64,000 nt of DNA, taken from positions 1-64,000 of the forward strand of contig NC_089186.1 of NCBI RefSeq assembly GCF_947507565.1, in the 5' to 3' direction. The notes under the pieces are model-generated. The model was not told the DNA's origin and did no database searches. It saw nothing but the letters and a program-made list of their open reading frames with translations. This document shows, one piece after another, positions 50,495 through 61,208 of this stretch. A program made the translations under genes and the position numbers. The stretch comes from Oscarella lobularis (taxonomy: Eukaryota; Porifera; Homoscleromorpha; Homosclerophorida; Oscarellidae). Numbering within the stretch: position 1 is the first letter of the stretch; each line of letters starts with the position of its first letter.

Positions 50495-50691
50495 TGAGAG
50501 GGAACAACGACGAAGAAAGGAAGGAAGGGAGGGGTTGGGGGGTTGGGGGTTCTATTACTTTGAGACCATTTTTGCTTTCTTGCCTTCCAAAGCGCTTAGC
50601 TTGCCTTGTAGCTTTTTCAAATTTTTTGTTGACCTATATACACGGTTGCGTTTCTATAGAAATAATATTGACTCTTTCACTACGGCGACAC
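50495..50691. other. Convergent intergenic gap with G-rich run
   Basis: The stop codons of the two converging genes are 197 bp apart. Positions 50526-50549 carry GGGA-GGGG-TT-GGGGGG-TT-GGGGG on the plus strand, a canonical G-quadruplex pattern at the 3' end of the PH-RCC1-FYVE gene. It may act in 3'-end formation. Confidence 0.6.
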
Positions 50692-52100
50692 CTACTGTGC
50701 AAGTGTTCTTTGTCGCTCTTTCTTGGACTTTTTGTCGAGCGTTGGAAGTTTGAGATCGCTTAACGCTTCCGCTCGCAAATCGTTCTCAACCCGAATTTTC
50801 ATTTGAAGTTCGTTCATCTGCTCGTTAAACACTGCAGTACAAAACAACGAAAAGATCCGTGCATTTTAATTATTTAATCCATCCATAATAATTTACCTCG
50901 ATTTGAAGCTTCCGCTGCTAACGACCTTGGCGGCGGCAAAGGCGGCGGAGGTGGTGAGGACCCCGAAGGAAGCGGCATAGGCGGTCGCGTCACATTGGAA
51001 GAAGAGTAACGTCGCATAGGCTGACGCCCTTCGCTAGTAAGCTGAATTGATCCTTTACACATATATGCCGTATATACGCACATATAGTACTTTTTCTGAA
51101 TATTATTTACAAACCTCTTTTGCCTGTGATTGGCCCGCTGGCTTGCGGTGGTACGATCTGTTGCGAGGTAGGTCGGCTTCGTTTCAACTCTTTTTCCTTA
51201 GAAGAAATCGAGATTAAATAACGATTTCATTATCGTTACCATATGGTTACCGCTTTCGGTTTCAAACACGGTTTCGCGAGAGTTTCTCCGGTCGACGAAA
51301 GCGGATGCTTATGGTAAAAATCGACCAAAAGTTTTAGCGTGGGAAATGATCGCGATTGGCCAAAAACTTGATAGCGACTCGATTGAGGATTCTGATCGAC
51401 TTTGAAATGCTTTATTCGCGAATTGTGACTAAGAGCGTCGGCTAATTGAAATGACGAAAAATATTTTCTTTCCGAACCTTGTTGATATTGAATAGCCGAG
51501 TCCACTTTCGCTAGATCGTATTATAAATAGACACTCAGCTTGAGGCTTCTGAGCGAGTAAGAGAGACGTCGCTTCCGCTCTGGTCATTTTTCCAAAAAAC
51601 CAACTTTAATTAAAAAAGAACCCCACGTAGATATCATATAAACTACAATTAAGAGGGAAAACTCTTACTCTTGCTGATCACGTTGGGAATCGGAAGAAGC
51701 TGATCGAGTCGGTTTCTTAGTCAACATAACATTACATACTCAAAACGAGTACTAGTCTAAATTTCCTTACTCGAACTTTCTTCTCTGCCCAATTCTCGCG
51801 CGGCTTCTGCGCCCACGAGACGCGCCGAATAAACGGACGTTTGACAGTATAAGGATCCTCGTCAGCGGCGGCGCCGGCGCCTGAACCTTGAGCTCCGGAG
51901 CCGCCGCTGGAGAGCCCGGGTAATTCCAAATATTCGTCCTCGGTCTCGGCAACTGTGGCGTTGCCTAGCAATTCCAGATAGTCTCCATCGCCACTATTTC
52001 CCAACATATCCAGATAGATATCTTCAACGTCTTGATCTTCGACAGAAAACGGGTCTCGTCCTGCCGCCGTCAATGCCGGTTTTGGCGGAGAAACGGCCAT
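50692..52100 (-). CDS. SH2-domain adaptor (own gene, or tail of the upstream myosin)
   Basis: Seven exons: 51771-52100, 51669-51715, 51478-51603, 51251-51428, 51115-51196, 50897-51052, 50692-50831; about 352 residues if ATG 52100 is the start. The N-terminal 110 residues hold candidate phosphotyrosine motifs DIYLDM, DYLELL, EYLELP and DPYTVK. Residues about 126-220 are an SH2 domain: DWFFGKMTRAEATSLL, LFIIRSSESG (the phosphate-binding Arg of the FLVR motif is kept), GYSISTSHNSRIKHFKV, YQVFG and FPTLKLLVDFYHKHPL. Then come a proline stretch (PPPPPLPPPR) that could bind SH3 or EVH1 domains and a charged helical C-terminus (NEQMNELQMKIR). The pattern suits a cytoplasmic scaffold downstream of tyrosine kinases. 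A spliced, in-phase connection to the preceding myosin is likely; see findings. Confidence 0.85.
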
Positions 52101-52132
52101 ATTTTTCTGTATAGAGAATTGTCAAGAAAAAA

Positions 52133-55100
52133 TCATCGTGATCGTGATGCATTCAAGACCTCCGCATCTCGTAGTTGCTGCTTTTGATCTTCTGTAATGT
52201 CAACGTATACGCACTGCTCATCGTCGTCGTCGTCGTCGTCGTCTTGGTTATTGACTTCTTCAGTGGGTGCACGGATGGGTGCACGAATCTCCTTCTTGGG
52301 CTGAGGTTCCTAACAAAAATAAAAACGTTTTCGCTTGTCATACTAGAGGAGAGTGCTCGCCTTCTTCACAGGTGCTTTAAAGGATCTATTTCGAATTGGT
52401 AACGGAGGCGCTTCCTCTTTATCCTTCATATTATTAATAAGAACTACGTCGTCCCTAAGTTTTGAGAAGGTCATCTCACCTTGGTTTGTGAGACCTTTCT
52501 AAGAAAAACGGATTGCACTTTGCTGATGCCACAGCCATCTGATTGCAATTTCGCTTCCGGTTTATCTTTAACCGATTTCGAACGCTTCTCAAATTGTTCC
52601 CTCTTTAAACGATACTCTTCCTTTCTTTGAAGACGCCGTCGAAAAGCTTCGCAACAATTATACGTATTCTTCTCAGTACGTCATAATGCAAATCTTTTAC
52701 ATTACCTCTTTGAATCCTAACTGCTGCTACGTACATTGAGCGTAGCATTGTCTCCAACTCAATACCATTCCAGTCTTTCAGCAAAACCTAAAATTTTAGT
52801 TTTGTGGGTGGTGGTGTTGATGACTCGTAATTATTCACGTGGTAACATTACCTGGCTTTCCCCTACAGCTCCTCCTTCAATACGACAACGTTGAAGAATG
52901 CGTTCACAGTTTTCTTTCGTTGCAGGAACGTTCGTTCGATCAAAGGCAGTTACAGAAAATCTTAGGTAAAAACGTCTCCATGAATTCTATGTGCTTCTGT
53001 ATATATATATGTATATATACACCTCTTGATGAAGTCTTGATGAGTAAAGCGAAGTGGGTAGCCAAGAGCGGACATTCGAGCGGCATCAACAATGCCAAAC
53101 TGTTGAATCTGCTGAAGAACGCACTCTCTGTCAAAAACGCCGGCTTTCTATTTCCGAAAAAATTTATATTCGTAGAGTGACTTCAATAATTAATGACAAA
53201 CCATTTCTTTGTTCGGTTTTATGCAACGAACAAAATGAGGCGTAGTCAGCTTTATTCGATTCACGAACGCATCCAATCCATTCTAGAAAAAGTTAATCAT
53301 TGATTTCAAGTAGGAGAAAACTAAACTAACCCGCAAAATTCCCAGCTTCGTTTTCCCTTCCAGCTCAGTTTCATCCCAACTATCGCTAACTTTTCCAAAA
53401 TTCTACACACACCTCTATATAATCTTCAATAACCTAGCATAGCGTACGTTTACTTCAGCAATTCTCTTAACTAAAGAGCAGGAAGACGATTTGAGAGCGG
53501 CAACGACTTCCTCAGGAAAACGATTGTGATTTTGATCGATCCAATTCGTTGAATCGTATATCACTTCTCCAGTAAAATGTACGACGCCAAAACGAGTAGA
53601 GGAATTCTAAATTTAACCTAATCTAGTTGAATTATCATATCTGTTATATGTCACTTGCCTGAACGGGAAACCAATGTTCTGTTTCTGCTGGAAACGATTT
53701 AACCAAAAGAGAATCGTCACTACCTTCGTTGATGACGTCAACGAATCCTCCGGTCTGTATAAAGTAATTCAGATATGTATCCCTCTCACTGAAGCTAGCA
53801 AACCTTAAGAAAAAGATCAAGAACCGGCTCGTTGTCATCAAATTCAAAGTCATTCCACTCCAGTCCTTCAGAACGATATTGATCCTAAAGTAGGACGCGT
53901 CTGGGTTATATGCAAATTATTAGACAACTACTACTACCTCTTCGTAAAGTATGAGTCTCTGCCAAAATAACTGCTGAAACGCTTCGCTGACTAAGTTTGA
54001 GCAGAGCTGCTCAAAACCGTTGATTTCAGTGACTTCCGCTTCTTTTACGTCAACGACAAGAAGCGAAGACAGAGTGGAGCGATCAGCGGAATCGACGCTG
54101 GAAAGTACGCGATTGCACGACTTAACTAAGAAGCGAAGTTTATCTTAATTAAATATAATATATGATCGTCTGATGCGCAAACTCACCAAGCCAATTGAAA
54201 ATCTGAAGATGCAATTCCCGGGCAACCAAATCAACAAGATACTGAGTCTTCTGAAGACTCTTCTTGCACAAAAGCGACTTTTCCAACTTTTTGACGTCAT
54301 CAATCTGCAGAAGATCGGCGACGCATTTCAGCACGTCATAATTCGCCACCGACGTAAAACCGCTTTCGTCAGCTCGAAGACCGTTTCCAACGGCAACGGC
54401 ATGTTGCCCAACGGAAACGGCAAAAAACGCGGGAAAGACGATCGCCGCGACGCCGAACGAACCAATCTTTGATTGCAATTTTTTGGGAAGCGGAGACTCC
54501 TTATTAACGATATCAAACTTAATATCGCCCAGCCTCACTATCGCATTCAATATACAAGCGATTCGCTCGCGCTCGTTCTCCTTAAGGCCAAGCATATCGA
54601 AAGCGAGTTGCATGCGAGCGTACGCGGCTATATCATCCGGGACGGTTTCCCGCCGAGTGCCCAAGTAACGATGCTTAGACAAATCGCTTTTATCGATTCC
54701 CGCGCGCGCGAGAATTTCATCCGAAACCCCGGCTATGAAGTAATAATACGCGTGAAACGCGTCGCGTTTTGATGACGTCAAAGAGGAAAGGTCCAAATCG
54801 AAGCAGGGAACGCGCGCTGATTGGAGCGCACTTGTTTTCGGATTCAATCCGAGTTCAATGACGCGACTAAAACGACTGGAGTCGTCGTTGAATTCGCGCG
54901 GGAGACGCGCGTTACCGAACGCTTCTTGGAGACGCGCGGTTTTGAGAAGATTGCCCCGGATTACGGATTGATTTTTGTTGCGCGAACGAATGAGGGAAGA
55001 GTCGAGAAGAAATCGAACGATTTGCTTCGCCGTTTGACTCTTCCCCGAGCCAATTTCGCCCGATATGAGAACGGTTTGATGATCGCCCGTTGCGGCGAGC

Positions 55101-55510
55101 GACGACAACGCCGAATCCGCCGTCGAAAAAATGTGCGGAGGATTCGAAAAAACGTTCGAACCTTGATAACGCACAATAAACTCTTCACTGTAAATAGGAA
55201 GAGCTTTAAGCGGATTCAATGCCACGACAACCCGACCAGCCAAAGTCTTAATTAAATATCGTTTTAAAAGAAGAAAAAAATTCAAGTTTTGATATCAAAT
55301 ACTTACATAAATCTTGTGTTCTTGCCATCGTTTTTCCAGTTCGTTGAGAAGTTCTTCGGCTGTAGTATTGCTGCAGCGAGCGAGATTGTCCACCCCGAGA
55401 GCCGTATTCTTTGGGAGTGGTTCATCGTCCGTCTGGGCGGGGCTCAAAGGAGGAGGGGTCTCAATGGAAGATAACTCGCCGGTATTCGCTTTCCCGAGAG
55501 TCTCTGTCAT
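52133..55510 (-). CDS. Divergent unconventional myosin, probable inactive motor
   Basis: Fourteen exons: 55307-55510, 54187-55246, 53938-54125, 53804-53884, 53659-53754, 53454-53606, 53331-53402, 53202-53282, 53023-53147, 52852-52960, 52706-52787, 52480-52646, 52361-52423, 52133-52309; about 885 residues if it ends at the TGA 52133-52135. Motor landmarks: LNPLK and RYQG near the start, P-loop GEIGSGKS (usual GESGAGKT) at about 131-138, switch I NDDSSRFS at about 188, relay INGFEQLCSNLVSEAFQQLF, LEWNDFEFDDNEPVLDL, VVHFTGEVIYD, TTPHFVRCIKPN, and a converter ending VLLKDWNGIELE. Switch II, normally DIxGFE, reads DVKEAE, so the key glycine is lost. One IQ motif follows (VRIQRAFRRRLQRK), then a short basic and Asp-rich tail. 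An actin-binding but ATPase-poor motor is inferred. Two introns use GC donors. The class could not be assigned by eye. Confidence 0.9.
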
Positions 55511-55790
55511 TTACGCTGCTTCAAAACTCTCTACCTTCACCGTAGATGAGTGCGTTCAGTGAAAGATGTCACAGTACAGTTCTGAATCGTGCTCACGTGA
55601 AGATAAGTTGCACGTGATGCGCGTAGAACCCGTCGATGTGTCAATACTCTATTGATGACCTGCATGAAAAGACAACATCACAAATACCTCGAAACTAAAC
55701 TATCAGCGATGACCATTCGAGAACACAAAGAGCAATGGGCCAGCTCTCCAAAAAGAAAAAGAAGAGCGAAGGTCTCGCTTATAGGAATAC
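55511..55790. other. Intergenic, upstream of the myosin
   Basis: Probable promoter and 5' UTR of the myosin gene; two CACGTGA motifs (about 55595 and 55611) and an AAAAAGAAAAAGAAGAGCG purine stretch are visible. No gene seen. Confidence 0.4.
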
Positions 55791-56160
55791 CACTCTTCGT
55801 ATTCTAGTAAGAGAGCGTGGTCTTCGCTCTTCGTATTCTAGTAAGAGAGCGTGGTCTTCGCTCTTCGTATTCTAGTAAGAGAGCGTGGTCTTCGCTCTTC
55901 GTATTCTAGTAAGAGAGCGTGGTCTTCGCTCTTCGTATTCTAGTAAGAGAGCGTGGTCTTCGCTTTTCGTATTCTAGTAAGAGAGCGTGGTCTTCGCTTT
56001 TCGTATTCTAGTAAGAGAGCGTGGTCTTCGCTCTTCGTATTCTAGTAAGAGAGCGTGGTCTTCGCTTTTCGTATTCTAGTAAGAGAGCGTGGTCTTCGCT
56101 CTTCGTATTCTAGTAAGAGAGCGTGGTCTTCGCTCTTCGTATTCTAGTAAGAGAGCGAGG
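55791..56160. repeat. 34-bp minisatellite
   Basis: About 11 near-identical copies of a 34-bp unit with parts CTCTTCGTATTCTAGTAAGAG and AGCGTGGTCTTCG. CTCTT and AAGAG are inverted arms. The only visible variation is CTCTTCG versus CTTTTCG. It lies between the myosin and the small minus-strand gene. Confidence 0.96.
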
Positions 56161-56305
56161 CTCTCATGTAAAAAATACTAGAGCTTACGTCTTGTTTTTT
56201 TTCTCACGTCCAAATCCTTTTTTTGTGGCGATGTCGACTCTTTCTCTCTTTGCTTTCGTCTCGTCCTCTCGTTCTACATTCGATTGAACGCTCAGAGCGC
56301 AGACG

Positions 56306-56658
56306 TCATCTCGCCATGACCTTCTTCCGTTTTTTTCTCTAGAGAGCGAATCTATGTCTAAACGATCGATCAATGGCGTATGCGTACCGTGAGAACGTGT
56401 TTCGCAGCGAGCATTCGGCTCTCGATAGCTTTCGCTTGTCGCTGCGAGTCCGGTTCCTCGTCGGGGACCCATCGTCCCACGCTGCAGAAGAAATGACGAG
56501 CCCTCCCACAAAACTACTATTTTTAGAAGAGCTACGAACCTTGATCGCGTGCGTTATCATCAACTAACATTTGACAGTTGACGAAATTTCCAAGGGAGAC
56601 CGACGACTTCGACGAGCCCAATCTCTTCGTTCATCATCCAAAAGGCATTGTCACTCAT
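56306..56658 (-). CDS. Small spliced protein of unknown function, about 82 residues
   Basis: Three candidate exons on the minus strand: 56569-56658, 56388-56513 and 56306-56338. The two introns are 55 and 49 bp, with GT-AG ends and phase 0 at both junctions, matching the size class of neighbouring genes. The protein starts MSDNAFWMMNEEIGLVEVV, continues through GLPWKFRQLSN and HFFCSVGRWVPDEEPD, has a probable helix (RQAKAIESRMLAAKHVLT) and ends in a basic stretch RKKRKKVMAR. I do not recognise a family, domain or signal peptide. The call rests on gene structure and composition only. The start codon is 209 bp from the divergent neurexin-like start. Confidence 0.45.
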
Positions 56659-56867
56659 GAGTCATTCCTAGAACAGTAAGAAACAACCGTTATCGATCGC
56701 CCTCCCTCGTTTGGAAACCGTCAGCGTAAGAAGGAGACCGTTTTCCCAGCGCACGTACAATCTCGCGTACAATTACCGATCCCGCAGAGCATCGCGAACG
56801 CTCCCAAACCCGAAACGAGGAAGCCAAGGAAAAACAAACATACCTTCGTGTCTAGGGCAAAAAAACG
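56659..56867. promoter_or_regulatory. Divergent intergenic region, 209 bp
   Basis: Separates the start codons of the small minus-strand gene and the neurexin-like gene. CpG-rich, no TATA box; probably a shared promoter with the 5' UTRs of both genes. Confidence 0.45.
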
Positions 56868-59800
56868 ATGCGACTCTTCCCCATCGTCGTCGCTATCGTT
56901 CTCGTCATCGTCGCGCCGTCTTCCGGCACTCCGACGACACTGAACAGCAACGCGACGTCGTTTCTTCTCTACAACGTCGGCGGAGCGACGCTGAAACGAT
57001 TCGCTTTCGCCTTTCGGACGCGCGCTAGCACGGCTCTTCTTCTTTATCAGGATTCGAGTGCCGTGACGAGCGATTATCTACTCGTGCGTCTCGTATCGGG
57101 CACGATACGCTTGAACGCAATCGCTCGCGATGTTTCGGTGACCCTCGCGGGGGGTCCCGTCGTTTCGGACACCTGGCACACGATTCGAGTCGATATCAAT
57201 CGAACCGATGTCGTCATGACGATCGATTCGCAAATTCCATCCCGCGTGACGTCATCCCTCGGTTCCCTATTGGTTCTCACGAGTGAGGTATACGTGGGAG
57301 GAATTCCGACGTCCCAATCCGGGCCCTTTTCATTGCGTGACGTTGTCGGCGTCCCGCGATTCGTCGGCTGTCTTGACGACGTCACGTTCGCGTACGGCTC
57401 GGGCGGCGCCGACGACGCGCTTCGCGTAGTCACTCCCGCGCGCGTTGACGGCATCGTGGCCGGTTGCGTCGACATATGCGCCTCAAATCCGTGTCGTTAC
57501 TGGGCAACGTGCGTCAATTATTACTCGCATTTCGAGTGTGATTGCGCACTGACCGGCTACACGGGAAGGCTCTGTCAAACAGGCAAGACCATCGCCGCTC
57601 CCCTAATGATTCTCATCTTTTTTTTTCTAGAAGCGGCTGTAGTTTCTCTTCAGGGCGCCCAATACGTTGCTTACGATGTGAGCAGTCGGCCTCTGGGCGT
57701 CTCTCCGCTTCGCGTGCAAGCGCGTCTTCGTACCACGTGGTCCCACGGTCTCGTTCTCTATTCTCAATCGTCTAGTGATGACGCATGGATACGACTTGAA
57801 GTAGTTGACTCTAAACTCCAATTTACTTACCAATTAAAAGACGGCCAAATTCTTCGCGTCATCGAACAATTTCTAAAAGTTGATAATAACGATTGGTACA
57901 GTGTTGACATTCGCCAGGAAAATGACGTCGTTACCATGACAGTGAAATCGTTTGTAACATCCCCATACATTTCAAATTCAACTTTTTCTTCTTCTTCTTT
58001 CACTCCTTTTAATGGCATCTCTTTCAATGACGTCATATACGTCGGTGGACTTCCTGCGTTTCTAAAATCAAAAATGACGTCATTATCCGGATTCATAGGA
58101 TGTCTTCAACAGGTGAATATCAACGGTATTGACGTCATAAAAAACGTCGACTCTTCTCGCGCCTTTTTCACAGGCGGTGACGTCAAATTTTTATGCCCCT
58201 TCGAACACATTACGTCGATTAATTTTCCGACGCAAGCGTCTCGATTAGAAATTCCCGGTTGGAATTTCAGCCTATCGGCCGACTTTCGAACGACCCAATT
58301 GGACGGCATTCTCTTCTACGCGTCGACGCGCTACGCGGAGGCGACGTTTCAAGTGCACCATCACAACGGTCACGTGCACGTAGAATCTTCAATCTTCACT
58401 CTTGTGATACCTCTAAATATCAGCGACGGCTATTGGCATTGCTTAAAGATTCGCTACGATTACGCTGGAAATGAACTGATTGTCGCCGTCGATGATTGGA
58501 TGATTCAGCACGTCGTTCCTTCACTGAGAACGTTAGTGAATGATTTGCGCGGGTCTCTTTTATACGTTGGGCAAAAGGGGGCTCCCACGAATAGAGCAAT
58601 AGTTCCTGATGATTGGGACGGTATTCCGGGCTTTGTTGGATGCGTCAGAAACGTCAAATTTGACGGACGTCACGTGGACACTTTTGAATTATTGACTGAT
58701 GGACGAGGCGTGGATGGAGTCGTGGGGAGTTGTCCAGCTGAGGCGAATCATTGTCTTTCTAACGCGGGGGCGTGCCTAAACGGAGGAAATTGTACGAATC
58801 ATTATGACAGGTTTACGTGTGATTGTTCAAAGACGAGCAATCGCGACGGAACTCAATGCGAATACAGTAAGAAGAAATACATAAATGAATAAATAATCAA
58901 TTATTTTTTGTTTTAGATTTGCCTATGGATGTTGTCTGGCTAAAGAGCTCTCAGTCGTTCCTTGATACATCAGTTAGAAGCACTACGTCTCCCTCTCCCC
59001 TAACAATTTCCTTTGATTTTAAAACGACTCGCCCTTCTGGTCGATTAGTTACATTCATGACCCAAGTCAACGGTGCTATTTTCCTCACTGTTAGCCTAAC
59101 TCAGGCAGAGATAGTAACCATAGACTACAAGCAGGGATATAGCGTCGTATTTCTCGAAGAGGCTACGGGTTTTAATAACGGGAAATGGAGAAAAGTATCA
59201 TTGTCTATATACCCAGACAGAATCCGGGTTTCCATCGATAGCAAAACAAGGACAAAATATTTTCAATCAAAAATTGACCTAGTCTATCCAAAATGGGTAG
59301 TGATAGGGAAAACGTCTTCTGCACGCGGCGAAGGCATCATTGGATGTTTGAGACAGTTGCTAGTGGATACGAAACGCATTGACATGGAATCGCTTGTGCT
59401 CTCAGCAAAGGAAGACGTCGAAAAAGGGTGCAAGGGATCGTGCAGTTCGTCTCCTTGTCAAAAGGGAGGAACGTGCATCGAGGGATGGGGCTCATATACG
59501 TGCAATTGCGACGACACTCCCTATAAAGGACCGCATTGTAGCAAAGGTAGGAATAAAAATAATAAAGTTAATAACTAATAAAGTCTTCTATTTAGCGGGT
59601 CATAGTGCTCGTTTTGATGGGAACGGAATAGTGGCAATCCAGTATCCGCCCCAATATATCCCAACTACGTATTTCCATACAATTCAAATCGGATTCTCCG
59701 CTACGTCATCAGGAACGCTCCTACACGTTCAAGGCAGCATGGGACAACAGACTCACTTTCTACGCATTGACGTCAGCGCGGGTCGTGTTGCCATGACAAT

Positions 59801-60686
59801 GAAAATCGAGAACGGGGCCGCGGCGACAGTCGAAATCAACGACGATTTCACAGACGGACGCGACTACGGTCTAAGAGCTCATCACCAGGGAAAAACTATA
59901 ACGCTCGAAGTCATAGGAGTCGGTAAAGAATCTGCCCTTCTTCCGGGTTTAGCACCAAAGTTTTCAAACCAAATTGGTTTCGACGTGGGAACGGGGAATT
60001 TCACGGGGTGCATATGGGATGTTAATTATAATGGACTAGAGCCGTTATCGTGGATCAGGGAGATGGTGACCATGACTACATATGACGGTTTTAACGTATC
60101 AACGGAAAACGTCACAATTGGTTCATGTGGGCCCACTGCACCTACGATTACGAGTGAGGAACCCTCTATGGGAACACAGACAATAGTGAGCGATTTCCCT
60201 ACGATGGGTTCCAACGCTACCGGGGTTCCAGGGACGGAAAAAATAGAGGAAATGTCGTCCCTTCCTCTTGGAATGATAATCGGTATATCTATAGCGTCGC
60301 TAGTTATTGTAATTGTCGTTACCTTCGTCATCGTGACGAAATGTCGAAACGCCACCAGTGAAGGTTCCTATAATGTGAACGAGAGAACGAACGGAGCGGC
60401 GGCAGCGGCGGCGGCGGCGGCGGCGTTGTACACGAAAACGAACCCGGAAGTTACCGGGATCACTCCATACGACGTCCAGGGAATTCCTCCTGATCGGTTT
60501 TCGACGACGACGCCTCGAACGTCGAACGAGTCGAGTTCCCGCGGCGACGACGCGCTTCGAGCGATGCGAGAGACCAATCACATCGCTTTGAGTAATTTGA
60601 ATTTGTTGCCGTCAACGGCGCGTCGGCAGGAAATGTCGCCGCCGTCACGAGCGACGTCGTCAAGTCACCAGCAGTGGTTCCTATAA
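56868..60686 (+). CDS. Neurexin-like receptor (LG/EGF repeats, one transmembrane helix)
   Basis: Four exons, 56868-57582, 57631-58866, 58917-59546 and 59596-60686, give about 1223 residues; all introns are phase 1 and about 50 bp. A signal peptide (MRLFPIVVAIVLVIVAPSSG) is followed by LG1, EGF1 (CASNPCRYWATCVNYYSHFE), LG2, LG3, EGF2, LG4, EGF3 (CSSSPCQKGGTCIEGWGSYT) and LG5, a short stalk, a transmembrane helix at about 1083-1110 and a cytoplasmic tail. LG domains are recognised by VYVGGIP, GFIGCLQQV, GFVGCVRNV and GIIGCLRQL. Bilaterian neurexins have six LG and three EGF modules; this one has the same order with one LG fewer between EGF2 and EGF3. The tail has EGSYNVNE, like the protein-4.1-binding juxtamembrane motif of neurexins, a run of ten alanines, and ends QQWFL, a plausible PDZ ligand. 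Cell adhesion or contact signalling is inferred. Confidence 0.92.
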
Positions 60687-61208
60687 TAGAGTATTGTTAT
60701 AATATGGAAAATAGATGGGGGGATACTTATTTTACTACTGAGGGTATCGCTATGAATATTTTCAGTCTAATATATATGTATAAGAACTAAATGGCGGCTG
60801 TGTAGAAAGGATGTCGTAGGAGGGGTTATGCAAATTAGTCCCACGATAAGTTTCGGTTTCAATCTCCATGCAGCGGCATTTGCCGCTCATTCCGCTAGTA
60901 AGGATCGTGCTCTCAGTCTTGTAGGAAACCACTCCTTTTTTTGAAGCGTTTGCGGCTATCGGGCAGCATGATCAGACGTCTCCTCAATAAAAAGAAGAAA
61001 ACCGCGCCTAAAAGTCATTGCAACGTCTTCATCTTAGAGGACGACCATGGCCTGATTGCATGATTGTAATAACGAGGGAAACATGCTAATCCATCTTGTA
61101 AGGTGTTTTCCCCAATTAGGCAACGGCTTCCGATCACGCGTCTATTAGGTAACGATTTCAATCACGAGCTTCAACGGTTTCAATCACCAGGCAGCCTCTA
61201 GTGCTCTG
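60687..61208. other. Intergenic between the neurexin-like and receptor kinase genes
   Basis: AT-rich 3' flank of the neurexin-like gene (TATATATGTATAAGAACTAAA) grading into the promoter and 5' UTR of the next gene. No gene or RNA recognised. Confidence 0.5.

Noticed and set aside
51236-51505. Uninterrupted 89-codon frame as a single SH2 exon
   Set aside because: Its first part is out of frame with the SH2 fold. A 49-bp intron (51429-51477) restores the continuous motif GYSISTSHNSRIKHF.
52647-52705. Frame break between the myosin exons around the IQ motif
   Set aside because: Resolved: donor GTAATG with an acceptor ending GTTGCGAAG gives a 59-bp intron and a clean IQ motif, so no frameshift is needed.
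52839-53180. 113-codon plus-strand frame
   Set aside because: Antisense shadow of the myosin exons encoding the end of the motor and the converter.
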